This document shows positions 1-5,767 of a DNA stretch of 10,137 nucleotides, one piece after another. Source of the stretch: an uncultured Oscillospiraceae bacterium (lineage in GTDB: Bacteria; Bacillota; Clostridia; Oscillospirales; Ruminococcaceae); assembly GCA_934408835.1 (NCBI GenBank), contig CAKRVU010000027.1, forward strand, positions 1 to 10,137, read 5' to 3'. Under the pieces are notes generated by a model. It searched no databases. It was not told the DNA's origin and saw only the letters and a list, made by a program, of their open reading frames with translations. Each line of letters opens with the position of its first letter. The first letter of the stretch is position 1. The translations under genes and the position numbers were made by a program.

Positions 1-86
1 AAGATTTTTCTTCTGTATTTCGGTGCAAACACGATGTGGTATTTGCAATTCCATCTTGTATGTGTTAAACTATTCGTATCATTCAT
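1..86 (-). CDS. tnpA: IS200/IS605-like transposase TnpA (Y1 HUH family), N-terminal fragment
   Basis: Only the first 28 codons are in the window; the gene continues beyond base 1. The translation starts MNDTNSLTHTRWNCKYH and continues IVFAPKYRRKI. This matches the conserved beginning of TnpA, whose first beta strand carries the 'KYH-V---KYR-' signature. TnpA is the small tyrosine (Y1) transposase that cuts and joins single-stranded element ends at hairpins. The catalytic HUH motif and tyrosine are off the window, so activity cannot be judged. The ATG at 84-86 follows an AGGAGG at 95-100 at normal spacing, but that site is buried in a 13-bp stem (96-153). Initiation is therefore probably poor unless the stem opens. 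Confidence 0.88.
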   Translation of the reverse strand, partial: MNDTNSLTHTRWNCKYHIVFAPKYRRKI

Positions 87-95
87 CTTGATGAC

Positions 96-153
96 CTCCT
101 TTTGGTGTTTTTTGCAGTTGTCAAACCGCAACTTTATTCTACACCAAAAGGAG
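96..153 (-). repeat. 13-bp inverted repeat sequestering the tnpA ribosome-binding site
   Basis: CTCCTTTTGGTGT at 96-108 is perfectly complementary to ACACCAAAAGGAG at 141-153, enclosing a 32-base loop. A further 5-bp stem (116-120 with 129-133) can form inside the loop. In the tnpA message the downstream arm contains the AAAAGGAG of the Shine-Dalgarno, so the upstream arm acts as an anti-Shine-Dalgarno. IS200-type elements are known to use such 5' leader structure to keep transposase expression low; applying that here is inference. Confidence 0.8.
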
Positions 154-193
154 TTTCTTTTCCTACATCACCGGCTTTCGCCTTCCACCGAAT

Positions 194-210
194 CACTCGC
201 CTAGCAAGTG
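194..210 (-). repeat. Subterminal left-end hairpin of the IS200/IS605-type element
   Basis: On the minus strand, CACTTGC (210-204), a TAG loop (203-201) and GCGAGTG (200-194) form a 7-bp stem that includes one G-T wobble. On the plus strand the same position becomes a C-A mismatch, so the minus strand (the transposase-coding strand) folds better. Strand-specific imperfect hairpins near the ends are what TnpA recognises in this family. The exact cleavage site is not identifiable from one end. Confidence 0.6.
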
Positions 211-221
211 GTTTTCTTTAT

Positions 222-286
222 ACAAAAAAATAACATGACCTGCACCTTCTTTTGCAGTATTGCAAAATAGCGCAAATCATGTTATT
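222..286 (-). terminator. Rho-independent terminator after dut
   Basis: AATAACATGA at 229-238 pairs perfectly with TCATGTTATT at 277-286. On the minus strand the stem is followed by a T-rich run (TTATTTTTTTG) down to about 222. A nested hairpin, TTTTGC (250-255) with GCAAAA (262-267), can form inside the loop. The structure starts 13 bases past the dut stop codon and lies before the insertion sequence. It would end the lectin-dut transcript and keep it from running into tnpA in the sense direction. Confidence 0.8.
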
Positions 287-299
287 ATAAGATGTTTCT

Positions 300-740
300 T
301 TATTTGCCAGTGGAACCAAAGCCACCGGTACCCCTTTCGGTTTCGGAAAGGGAGTCTGTTTCCAAAAATTCGGCGGTAACAAACGGCAAAAAGATCAATT
401 GTGCAATCCGTTCCTTTGGATGTATGATCGCAATCGTTGTTCCATGATTGTGCAGCGGAACGATATATTCGCCGCGATAATCACTGTCGCAAATTCCCAC
501 CTTGTTGGCGGGTGCGAGTCCTTTTTTTGTGGCCAGACCGCTTCTGGCATAGATAAAAGCGGCATAACCGTCCGGAAGTTCCATGGAAAGTCCGGTCGGA
601 ATTTTTACCGTTTCGCCGGGGGAGACGGTAATCGCATTGTCCAGGCACGCATATATGTCATAGCCTGCTGAAGCGACGCTTCCGCGGGTCGGCGTTACTG
701 CTGTTTCTCTCAGCTTTTTGATTTTTACTTGCAAAAACAA
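300..740 (-). CDS. dut: Deoxyuridine 5'-triphosphate nucleotidohydrolase (dUTPase)
   Basis: This enzyme hydrolyses dUTP to dUMP and pyrophosphate, which keeps uracil out of DNA and supplies dUMP for thymidylate synthesis. It is a trimeric cytosolic dUTPase of 146 residues, the normal length. All five family motifs are visible: AGYDIYA (25-31), YARSGLA (64-70, with A for the usual P), GICDSDYRGEY (82-92, with catalytic D85 and sugar-gating Y88), ERIAQL (110-115), and the C-terminal lid RGTGGFGSTG (136-145). The start is uncertain. TTG at 738-740 sits only 4 bases from GGGAG, while TTG at 732-734 would have better spacing and shorten the protein by two residues; no ATG fits. The gene lies 12 bases after the lectin stop codon and is probably co-transcribed with it. 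A strong terminator follows. Confidence 0.96.
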   Translation of the reverse strand: MFLQVKIKKLRETAVTPTRGSVASAGYDIYACLDNAITVSPGETVKIPTGLSMELPDGYAAFIYARSGLATKKGLAPANKVGICDSDYRGEYIVPLHNHGTTIAIIHPKERIAQLIFLPFVTAEFLETDSLSETERGTGGFGSTGK

Positions 741-752
741 TACACTCCCGAT

Positions 753-1415
753 TTATTTGTTTTTTTCAGACGTGGTTGTCGCCTTTTTGTTTGCAGGCTT
801 GGTCTCGGCTTTCGCAGGAGCCTTTTTCGTAGTAGTTTTTTTGGATTTTGGCGCGGACTCCTTTACAGCTGCGGTTTTGGTTGTTTTGGAAACCGTTTTG
901 GCAGCTGCAGTTTTTTTTCGGGTAGCCGGTTTCTTTTTAGTCGTCTTTTTTTCCGGCGCAATTTCTTCGATGAGGTTGAGACGCCACAGCTCGCTTTGAG
1001 CGTTTACGTCTTCCCAGATGTGCACCATAACGCCGTTGCCTTCATTTAACGTTGCGTCGATACATTTCCCCGATAGCTTCGATTTGATTTTATATTCATT
1101 CTCTGAAACCTGTTCCAGCTCCCATACCTGGCTATCTGTGTCGGTGGTATCCCACTGATGCAGCCAGGCACCGTCTGAAACGCCGCCGGATATAATATCC
1201 AATGCTTTTCCGGACTCTCTGCAAATTAATTTATATTCGTTTTCAGAGACCGGAACAAATCTCCACTGTTGATTTTGTCCGTTGGCATTGTCATACAACT
1301 GAACTAATGCGCCGTTTTCTTGAATTTTCATCGCGTCAACGTCCAGCAGACGTCCGTTTTTGGAAGAGACGATTTGATAATATCCGTCCTTCAAGTTCTG
1401 TTTTGTTGTCGGCAT
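753..1415 (-). CDS. Ricin-type beta-trefoil lectin with lysine-rich, histone-H1-like C-terminal tail
   Basis: The 220-residue protein has two parts. Residues 9-150 form a complete ricin B-type (RICIN/CBM13-like) beta-trefoil of three repeats ending in QxW-type signatures: QNQQW (47-51), DSQVW (94-98) and SELW (141-144). Matching 'GR/GK-LD/ID' turns occur near 21-25, 69-73 and 116-120. Residues 155-220 are a low-complexity tail of about one third Lys, with Ala, Thr and Pro (for example KKPATRKK), like the tail of histone H1 or bacterial HU/H1-like proteins. There is no signal peptide or membrane segment, so it is predicted cytoplasmic. The ATG at 1413-1415 is preferred because AAAGGAG (1424-1430) lies 8 bases upstream; an in-frame GTG at 1422-1424 overlaps that site. 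A consensus promoter precedes the gene and dut follows. Carbohydrate binding and nucleic-acid binding are inferences from the two parts; the ligand is unknown. Confidence 0.85.
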   Translation of the reverse strand: MPTTKQNLKDGYYQIVSSKNGRLLDVDAMKIQENGALVQLYDNANGQNQQWRFVPVSENEYKLICRESGKALDIISGGVSDGAWLHQWDTTDTDSQVWELEQVSENEYKIKSKLSGKCIDATLNEGNGVMVHIWEDVNAQSELWRLNLIEEIAPEKKTTKKKPATRKKTAAAKTVSKTTKTAAVKESAPKSKKTTTKKAPAKAETKPANKKATTTSEKNK

Positions 1416-1423
1416 ATTCTCCA

Positions 1424-1430
1424 CTCCTTT
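1424..1430 (-). promoter_or_regulatory. Ribosome-binding site that fixes the lectin start
   Basis: AAAGGAG on the minus strand ends 8 bases before the ATG at 1415. A longer reading from GTG at 1424 would begin inside this site, so the ATG is taken as the start. Confidence 0.75.
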
Positions 1431-1491
1431 AAAGAAAAAGGTTCTGCAACCTGTGAACCATACAAATAATTTCGTATCCTTTTTATTATCA

Positions 1492-1519
1492 TTATAGCGT
1501 TAGATTCCGTTTTGTCAAT
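1492..1519 (-). promoter_or_regulatory. Consensus sigma-A promoter for the lectin-dut unit
   Basis: On the minus strand, TTGACA (1519-1514) and TATAAT (1497-1492) are both perfect matches with a 16-base spacer. Initiation near 1485 would give a leader of about 70 bases. That leader holds two mutually exclusive short stems: 1439-1443 with 1448-1452, and 1440-1444 with 1455-1459. They are small and may mean nothing. No operator-like palindrome overlaps the promoter. Confidence 0.85.
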
Positions 1520-1576
1520 ATGAAATATGGCAGAATTGAGCGGTTCCATCATTTTGATTCAAAAAGGATCATATTT

Positions 1577-2218
1577 TTAGATATGTTTCTCAATCTTTGG
1601 ACGTAAAAACGAGATGGCAGGACCTGTTAACAGCGCTAGAGCGACCGTTCCAATGTTAATGTAGTTGAATAATAATGACAGACCACCAACAGAATAAAGA
1701 GTAATACCGCCTATCAACAAACAAAGAAAGTCGCTAACAATTCGATTAATTTTAAATGGGATATGTAATCTGTATTCTATTGTGTAGCCCGATCCCTCGT
1801 ACGGAGAGAAACCTAATTCTGGTGCCAGATACATTGCAAGGCCAAAACAAACAATACCAATTGCTGCAATCAAAAAAAGCATACGAACTACGACCGGCAG
1901 TTCCTCCGGCAATTTCATCAAGTGATGGAGGACAAACAAAAAGAAGTCGGAAAGATATCCTACCAGTATCATGTTAGCGACAGTCCCTAAGCCGATAAAT
2001 TGTCGTCCAAACAACAATAAAGTAATCAACATCAAAGCACTAATACAAAAGGAGGCATTGCCGTAAGAAATTCCGAATAGATAGCTGATAGATGAGCTTA
2101 GACAAGTATATGGATCCGTTCCAAAACAGGAAATCCTGAGAAAAGCAACACCAAGACCAACCAACACGTTTCCTAATATAACTACAATACTCCGCCGAAT
2201 ATAATTTTTTTCTTTCAA
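1577..2218 (-). CDS. YczE/YyaS/YitT-type integral membrane protein
   Basis: This 213-residue protein is mostly hydrophobic, with about five or six membrane segments (near residues 10-28, 44-70, 76-98, 108-131, 158-176 and 180-203). It resembles the YczE/YyaS group of small membrane proteins with no firmly assigned function. A short internal echo, GTDPY (33-37) and GFSPY (136-140), suggests the two-fold repeat typical of these proteins. The start is inferred. TTG at 2216-2218 overlaps the recQ stop (TTGA) and follows GGAG at 2229-2232 by 10 bases; the frame is open further upstream, but only as the recQ C-terminus in another frame. Base composition looks lower than in neighbours: 23 of 60 bases are G or C in 1681-1740, against 35 of 60 in 4381-4440 and 29 of 60 in 3001-3060. 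It may have been acquired separately. Substrate unknown. Confidence 0.82.
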   Translation of the reverse strand: MKEKNYIRRSIVVILGNVLVGLGVAFLRISCFGTDPYTCLSSSISYLFGISYGNASFCISALMLITLLLFGRQFIGLGTVANMILVGYLSDFFLFVLHHLMKLPEELPVVVRMLFLIAAIGIVCFGLAMYLAPELGFSPYEGSGYTIEYRLHIPFKINRIVSDFLCLLIGGITLYSVGGLSLLFNYINIGTVALALLTGPAISFLRPKIEKHI

Positions 2219-3705
2219 AGTCTTATTTCTCCTTTTTCTCGTTTTTTTATTATTTCTATGATGGGTTTCCCGATCGTTTCCCATTCTTTTAAAGTGAAGC
2301 CTGGGATTTTTAGCAGCTGCTCCCTCGATTTCGGAAGCTGACTGCAAAGCAGAAACAGCGTCCTTTTGCGGTACAGCGGGCGAACAGAGAGGGGATGCCT
2401 TTTCCAACAACCTCGCCGGAACGTCCTGAAATCCTGATAAAGAGGGATCTCCTTTAATTGCGAATAATCGAACTGTTCCAGAGCGGTACAACAGCTGCAA
2501 TTGTGACAGGGAGCGCTTTCCTCCCCAAAATAGCCTAGTAACCGCTGGCGCAGGCAGCTCAGAGAGGTGGCATACAAAATCATCTGATTTAAATTTTCGT
2601 AGTCCCAGTTTTTTCGTTTCCAAACTTCCTCTGGATTTCGTGCATGATAGTCGCTGTGTTCAATAAAATAGCGACAAATTGCAATATCGTCTTCCGAATA
2701 CAACAACACGCACTGAGCAGGTTTCCCGTCCCTTCCCGCGCGGCCAACCTCCTGATAATATTGCTCCAAGCTTTTTGGCATCTGATAATGGACGACAAGC
2801 CGGATATCCGGTTTGTCGATTCCCATACCCAAGGCGTTGGTAGCTACGATGATTGGAATGCGGTTTTCCAGAAAGTCGGACTGATTTCGCCGCCGCTCCT
2901 GATTGGATAGCCCGGCATGGTATCGGGTGGCCGGGAATCCCTTTTTGCGGAGGAAGGCGCAAAGTTCCTCTGTCTTCCTCCTGGTGGCGCAATAAATGAT
3001 GGCGCTTGCTTGGCGTTGCTCTTTCAGCAGCTTGCAAAGCTGTGTTTCTTTCTTTGGATTGCGCACAACCGAGAGCGAGAGGTTGGGACGGTCAAATCCC
3101 GCGATACAGCAAAACGGTTTTTTGAGTCCTAATAACTCGATGATATCTTTCTGGATCCGCGGCGTTGCCGTTGCGGTGAAGGCGGCTACTGTCGGGCGCC
3201 TGGGAAGCAGCTGAATAAAATCATAAATTTTTAAATACTGCGGTCGAAAGTTTTGCCCCCACTGGGAGACGCAATGCGCTTCGTCAATCACCAGCATGGA
3301 AATACGCAGTTTTTGCGCAAGCTCTACAAATGAAGGCGACTGCAAACGTTCCGGGGTGACATAGAGCAATTTGTATGTTCCGAACGCCGCCTGCTTCAAA
3401 ATGGAGCGACAATGACCGGCTGACCGGGTGCTGTCCAACCGCTCTGCCGGAATCTGCTTTTTCTTCAACGCTTGCAGCTGATCACTCATCAAAGATAACA
3501 GTGGTGAAACAACCAGGGTCACGCCGTTGAGCAGACATGCGGGAAGCTGGAAACAAATGGATTTTCCGGCACCGGTGGGCAAAACGGCAAGCAAATCCCG
3601 CCCTTGTAATAATTGCCGGACGATTCGTTCTTGTTCCGGTCTGAAGGAGTCGTAACCGAACAGCAGTTTTAATAGAGATTGCAATTGGGAATTCTGATCT
3701 TTCAT
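2215..3705 (-). CDS. recQ: RecQ-family ATP-dependent DNA helicase, short form
   Basis: A 3'-to-5' superfamily 2 DNA helicase acting in recombination and stalled-fork repair. At 496 residues it is about 100 shorter than classical bacterial RecQ. Visible motifs are FRPEQ (21-25), Walker A PTGAGKS (43-49), DEAH (141-144) with the RecQ aromatic loop running to FRP (153-155), FTATAT (176-181), VATNALGMGID (287-297) and QYYQEVGRAGRDG (315-327). The zinc-binding cysteines are C384, C400, C403 and C406, spaced much as in E. coli RecQ. Beyond these I see no winged-helix (RQC) region. The end (about 455-490, with SREQLLKIPGF) looks like a remnant or divergent HRDC domain. The loop reads GQNFRP where GHDFRP is usual. 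The ATG overlaps the upstream stop by 4 bases (ATGA) with no good ribosome site, so translation is probably coupled. RecQ family membership is secure; orthology to the main RecQ is less so. Confidence 0.93.
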   Translation of the reverse strand: MKDQNSQLQSLLKLLFGYDSFRPEQERIVRQLLQGRDLLAVLPTGAGKSICFQLPACLLNGVTLVVSPLLSLMSDQLQALKKKQIPAERLDSTRSAGHCRSILKQAAFGTYKLLYVTPERLQSPSFVELAQKLRISMLVIDEAHCVSQWGQNFRPQYLKIYDFIQLLPRRPTVAAFTATATPRIQKDIIELLGLKKPFCCIAGFDRPNLSLSVVRNPKKETQLCKLLKEQRQASAIIYCATRRKTEELCAFLRKKGFPATRYHAGLSNQERRRNQSDFLENRIPIIVATNALGMGIDKPDIRLVVHYQMPKSLEQYYQEVGRAGRDGKPAQCVLLYSEDDIAICRYFIEHSDYHARNPEEVWKRKNWDYENLNQMILYATSLSCLRQRLLGYFGEESAPCHNCSCCTALEQFDYSQLKEIPLYQDFRTFRRGCWKRHPLSVRPLYRKRTLFLLCSQLPKSREQLLKIPGFTLKEWETIGKPIIEIIKKREKGEIRL

Positions 3706-4973
3706 TGCGGCAACGTTCCAAAACCGCGGTCAAGCATTGACTGGGCGGCAAGCAGTATTCCCATTTTTCCGGTATAATAGGTCAGACCGCCCTGAAGCCA
3801 GACTGCAAACGGTTCTTCGAGCGGGGCGTCTGCGGACAGCTCAATGGACGCGCCGGAGGTAAAAGTGCCTGCGGCCATGATGACCTTTGATTGATATCCC
3901 GGCATATCCCATGCTTCGGGCTTTACAAAGGAATCAATCGGCGAACCGCTTTGGATTCCTTCGCAGAAGGCGGTAAGCGCCTCAGGGGAGCCTAATTTCA
4001 GCGCTGTAATAATATCGGAGCGAACTTCCCCTTTTTGGGGATAGCCGGAAAAACCCAGGTGTTCAAACAGTTGCAAGGCGAATGCGGACACCTTTAAAGA
4101 GTTGGCAACCACAGACGGTGCAAAAAACAATCCCATATACATCGAACGGTTTTGACCTAAGCTTGCGCCGACCTCTTTACCCATTCCGGGTGAGGTGAGG
4201 CGGTATGCTGCCTGTTCCACCCATTTGCGTTTCCCGGCAATGTAGCCTCCCGATTTTGCCAAGCCGCCACCCGCGTTTTTGATGAGCGAGCCGGCTGTCA
4301 AATCCGCTCCGATTGCAGTTGGCTCGATGGTATCCACAAATTCGCCGTAGCAGTTATCTACCATTACAATGGCGTCAGGGTTGATCTCATGCACGAGGTC
4401 AGAAATCCTGGCAATCAGCGACAGCGGCAGAGCGGGACGGAGAGAATATCCGCGTGAACGCTGTATGTACACCACTTTGGCACCGGGCGCATGTTTTTGG
4501 ATTGCGTCAAAATCAGGCGTTCCGTTGTCCGTCAGTTCCAATTGTTCGTATAAAATCCCAAACTCCCTGAGAGAACCTGAGGACTGACCGGACAGCCCAA
4601 TGACTTCCTCCATTGTGTCATACGGCTTTCCGGTAACGCTGAGCAGTCGGTCACCCGGACGCAGGACACCGAACAACGCTACGGTAAGCGCATGGGTTCC
4701 GGAAACAAAATGGGGTCTTACCAGTGCGTCTTCAGCGTCAAAAACATCTGCAAAAAGGGCGTCTAAAGCGTCCCGCCCACGGTCGCCGTAGCCATACCCC
4801 GTGCTTTCAGACAGGTGCCCTTCGCTGATTTGATGAAGGCGAAACGCCTGCAATACCTTTTGTTCATTTTGTTCTTGGACGCGGTTGATTCTTGCAAACT
4901 CGGCTGTAAGGTCGTCCTCCACCCGGTTGGCAAGCTGCTGAAGTTCAGAGGAAACAAAATTGATATCTTTCAT
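3702..4973 (-). CDS. Methionine gamma-lyase-like PLP enzyme ('aluminium resistance protein' family, YnbB-like)
   Basis: A 423-residue fold-type I pyridoxal-phosphate protein of the family annotated as methionine gamma-lyase-like or aluminium resistance protein. Key features are SGTHALTVAL (91-100) at the phosphate-binding turn, VDNCYGEF (205-212) with D206 as the likely pyridine-nitrogen partner, and SLIKNAGGG (229-237) with K232 as the likely Schiff-base lysine. GYGYGDRGRD (59-68) is also typical of the group. The reaction is not established for most members; C-S lyase activity on methionine or cysteine derivatives is inferred from the superfamily. The ATG at 4971-4973 has AAGGAG 7 bases upstream, inside the end of the acetyltransferase gene, whose stop it overlaps (ATGA). 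The downstream recQ overlaps its stop in the same way. Confidence 0.9.
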   Translation of the reverse strand: MKDINFVSSELQQLANRVEDDLTAEFARINRVQEQNEQKVLQAFRLHQISEGHLSESTGYGYGDRGRDALDALFADVFDAEDALVRPHFVSGTHALTVALFGVLRPGDRLLSVTGKPYDTMEEVIGLSGQSSGSLREFGILYEQLELTDNGTPDFDAIQKHAPGAKVVYIQRSRGYSLRPALPLSLIARISDLVHEINPDAIVMVDNCYGEFVDTIEPTAIGADLTAGSLIKNAGGGLAKSGGYIAGKRKWVEQAAYRLTSPGMGKEVGASLGQNRSMYMGLFFAPSVVANSLKVSAFALQLFEHLGFSGYPQKGEVRSDIITALKLGSPEALTAFCEGIQSGSPIDSFVKPEAWDMPGYQSKVIMAAGTFTSGASIELSADAPLEEPFAVWLQGGLTYYTGKMGILLAAQSMLDRGFGTLPQ

Positions 4974-5767
4974 ATACTATCTCCTTTCTGTTGATATTCG
5001 TACCATTTGCCCTGCTCGAGCCATCCTACCGAACGGTAAAACAGATCAGACGCGGCGTTTTTGCTGTAACAGCAGATTTGTTGGTTGCGACCGGAACAAT
5101 ATGCGGCGGCTGCTTGCAACAATTCTTTACCGATTCCATTTCTCTGCTCAGAGGGACGAACAGCCAGGTGTTGACCTACCGCCAACGGGGAGGAAAGACC
5201 TGTTAGAAAAAAGGTTGCCTGCTGGTTGCTGTGCAAAAGTATTCCTTCTTGATGGCGCACCATGTGACAGATTTCGCAGTACCACGCGTCGAAGGGTGTT
5301 GAAAAAGAAGGGAACGCCTCCTTTAAAATTTCATAACAGACCTGGTATTCCCCGGTTTGCAGTTGGACGGCGGCGGGTTGCGGTGATTTGGGGGAATAAA
5401 ATATCCTGCCGCTCCTTTGCTGATATTTTTGTTGCAGACTGATCGTTCGGTTGACGCTTATCTCGGTAGCAGCGATCGTTTGACAAAAAGAAGCGAAGAC
5501 GGGGGAATCCTGCGTCAGATATCCAGTGACGGAGGAGCCGCGAACCACTGCTGCTCCAACCATATCGGCTCCCTTCGACAGAGAATAAAAGACGCAGAAA
5601 GGGTATTTCACGCCGTAGGCGCGCAACCAGGAGAGAATTCGGACAGCCTGCGGATTCTTTTGCCGTCTTAAAAATTCTGCCAATTGCGGCATTGAGTCGC
5701 TGCCGATTTGTCTCATGCCAAATGGGCAACCTGCCGCCCGAAAGCAGTTAACAGCCGTCTGGTCCAT
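4970..5767 (-). CDS. GNAT-family N-acetyltransferase
   Basis: A 265-residue protein with a GNAT domain in its C-terminal half. The acetyl-CoA-binding motif A is LAVRPSEQRNGIGKELL (201-217), with the QxxGxG signature at 208-213. This is followed by ICCYSKN (231-237) and LFYRSVGW (242-249), the usual beta-alpha end of the fold. The N-terminal half (1-135) is not clearly assignable; its order of elements (helix, then CVFYSLSKG, then VGAAVV) would fit a degenerate first GNAT-like half. The acceptor substrate is unknown. The start is fixed at ATG 5765-5767 by a strong GGAGG at 5775-5779, 7 bases upstream. This makes the first 55 bases overlap the end of the preceding peptidase gene. The stop overlaps the next gene's ATG. 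Several cysteines occur in the protein, but no metal motif is evident. Confidence 0.88.
   Translation of the reverse strand: MDQTAVNCFRAAGCPFGMRQIGSDSMPQLAEFLRRQKNPQAVRILSWLRAYGVKYPFCVFYSLSKGADMVGAAVVRGSSVTGYLTQDSPVFASFCQTIAATEISVNRTISLQQKYQQRSGRIFYSPKSPQPAAVQLQTGEYQVCYEILKEAFPSFSTPFDAWYCEICHMVRHQEGILLHSNQQATFFLTGLSSPLAVGQHLAVRPSEQRNGIGKELLQAAAAYCSGRNQQICCYSKNAASDLFYRSVGWLEQGKWYEYQQKGDSI

Larger units (their letters stand above)
1..220 (-). mobile_element. IS200/IS605-family insertion sequence, left end only
   Basis: This is the 5' part of a single-strand-transposing insertion sequence, read on the minus strand and cut by the window edge. Three things support it: a transposase start at 86 with the family's N-terminal sequence, a foldable subterminal hairpin at 194-210, and a long hairpin over the transposase ribosome site at 96-153. 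Such elements have no terminal inverted repeats and make no target duplication, so the exact outer boundary cannot be read from one end. I place it loosely between 211 and 225, just past the T-rich tract of the dut terminator. Whether a TnpB/IscB-like accessory gene follows is unknown because it would lie outside the window. Confidence 0.75.

Noticed and set aside
718..1049. Open plus-strand frames encoding a very hydrophobic or Phe-rich peptide opposite the lectin tail
   Set aside because: They are the complement of the Lys/Ala/Thr-rich tail codons, which read as Phe/Val/Ala/Ser on the other strand. No ribosome site or promoter supports them.
1520..1576. Possible terminator after the membrane protein gene
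   Set aside because: Only weak complementarity is present and there is no stem followed by a T run on the minus strand, so no terminator is called.
2219..2623. N-terminal extension of the membrane protein by 135 residues
   Set aside because: The extension is the recQ C-terminus read in another frame. It has no family-like sequence, while a GGAG and TTG sit correctly at the recQ stop.
2215..2640. Frameshift truncating RecQ and explaining its short C-terminus
   Set aside because: The zinc cysteines and an HRDC-like ending are in the main frame, and the alternative frame shows no RQC or HRDC sequence, so the short form appears genuine.
4960..5729. Several open frames on both strands over the acetyltransferase gene
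   Set aside because: None has a recognisable domain or ribosome site. The GNAT motif A, and start and stop fitted to the neighbours, support only the one frame.
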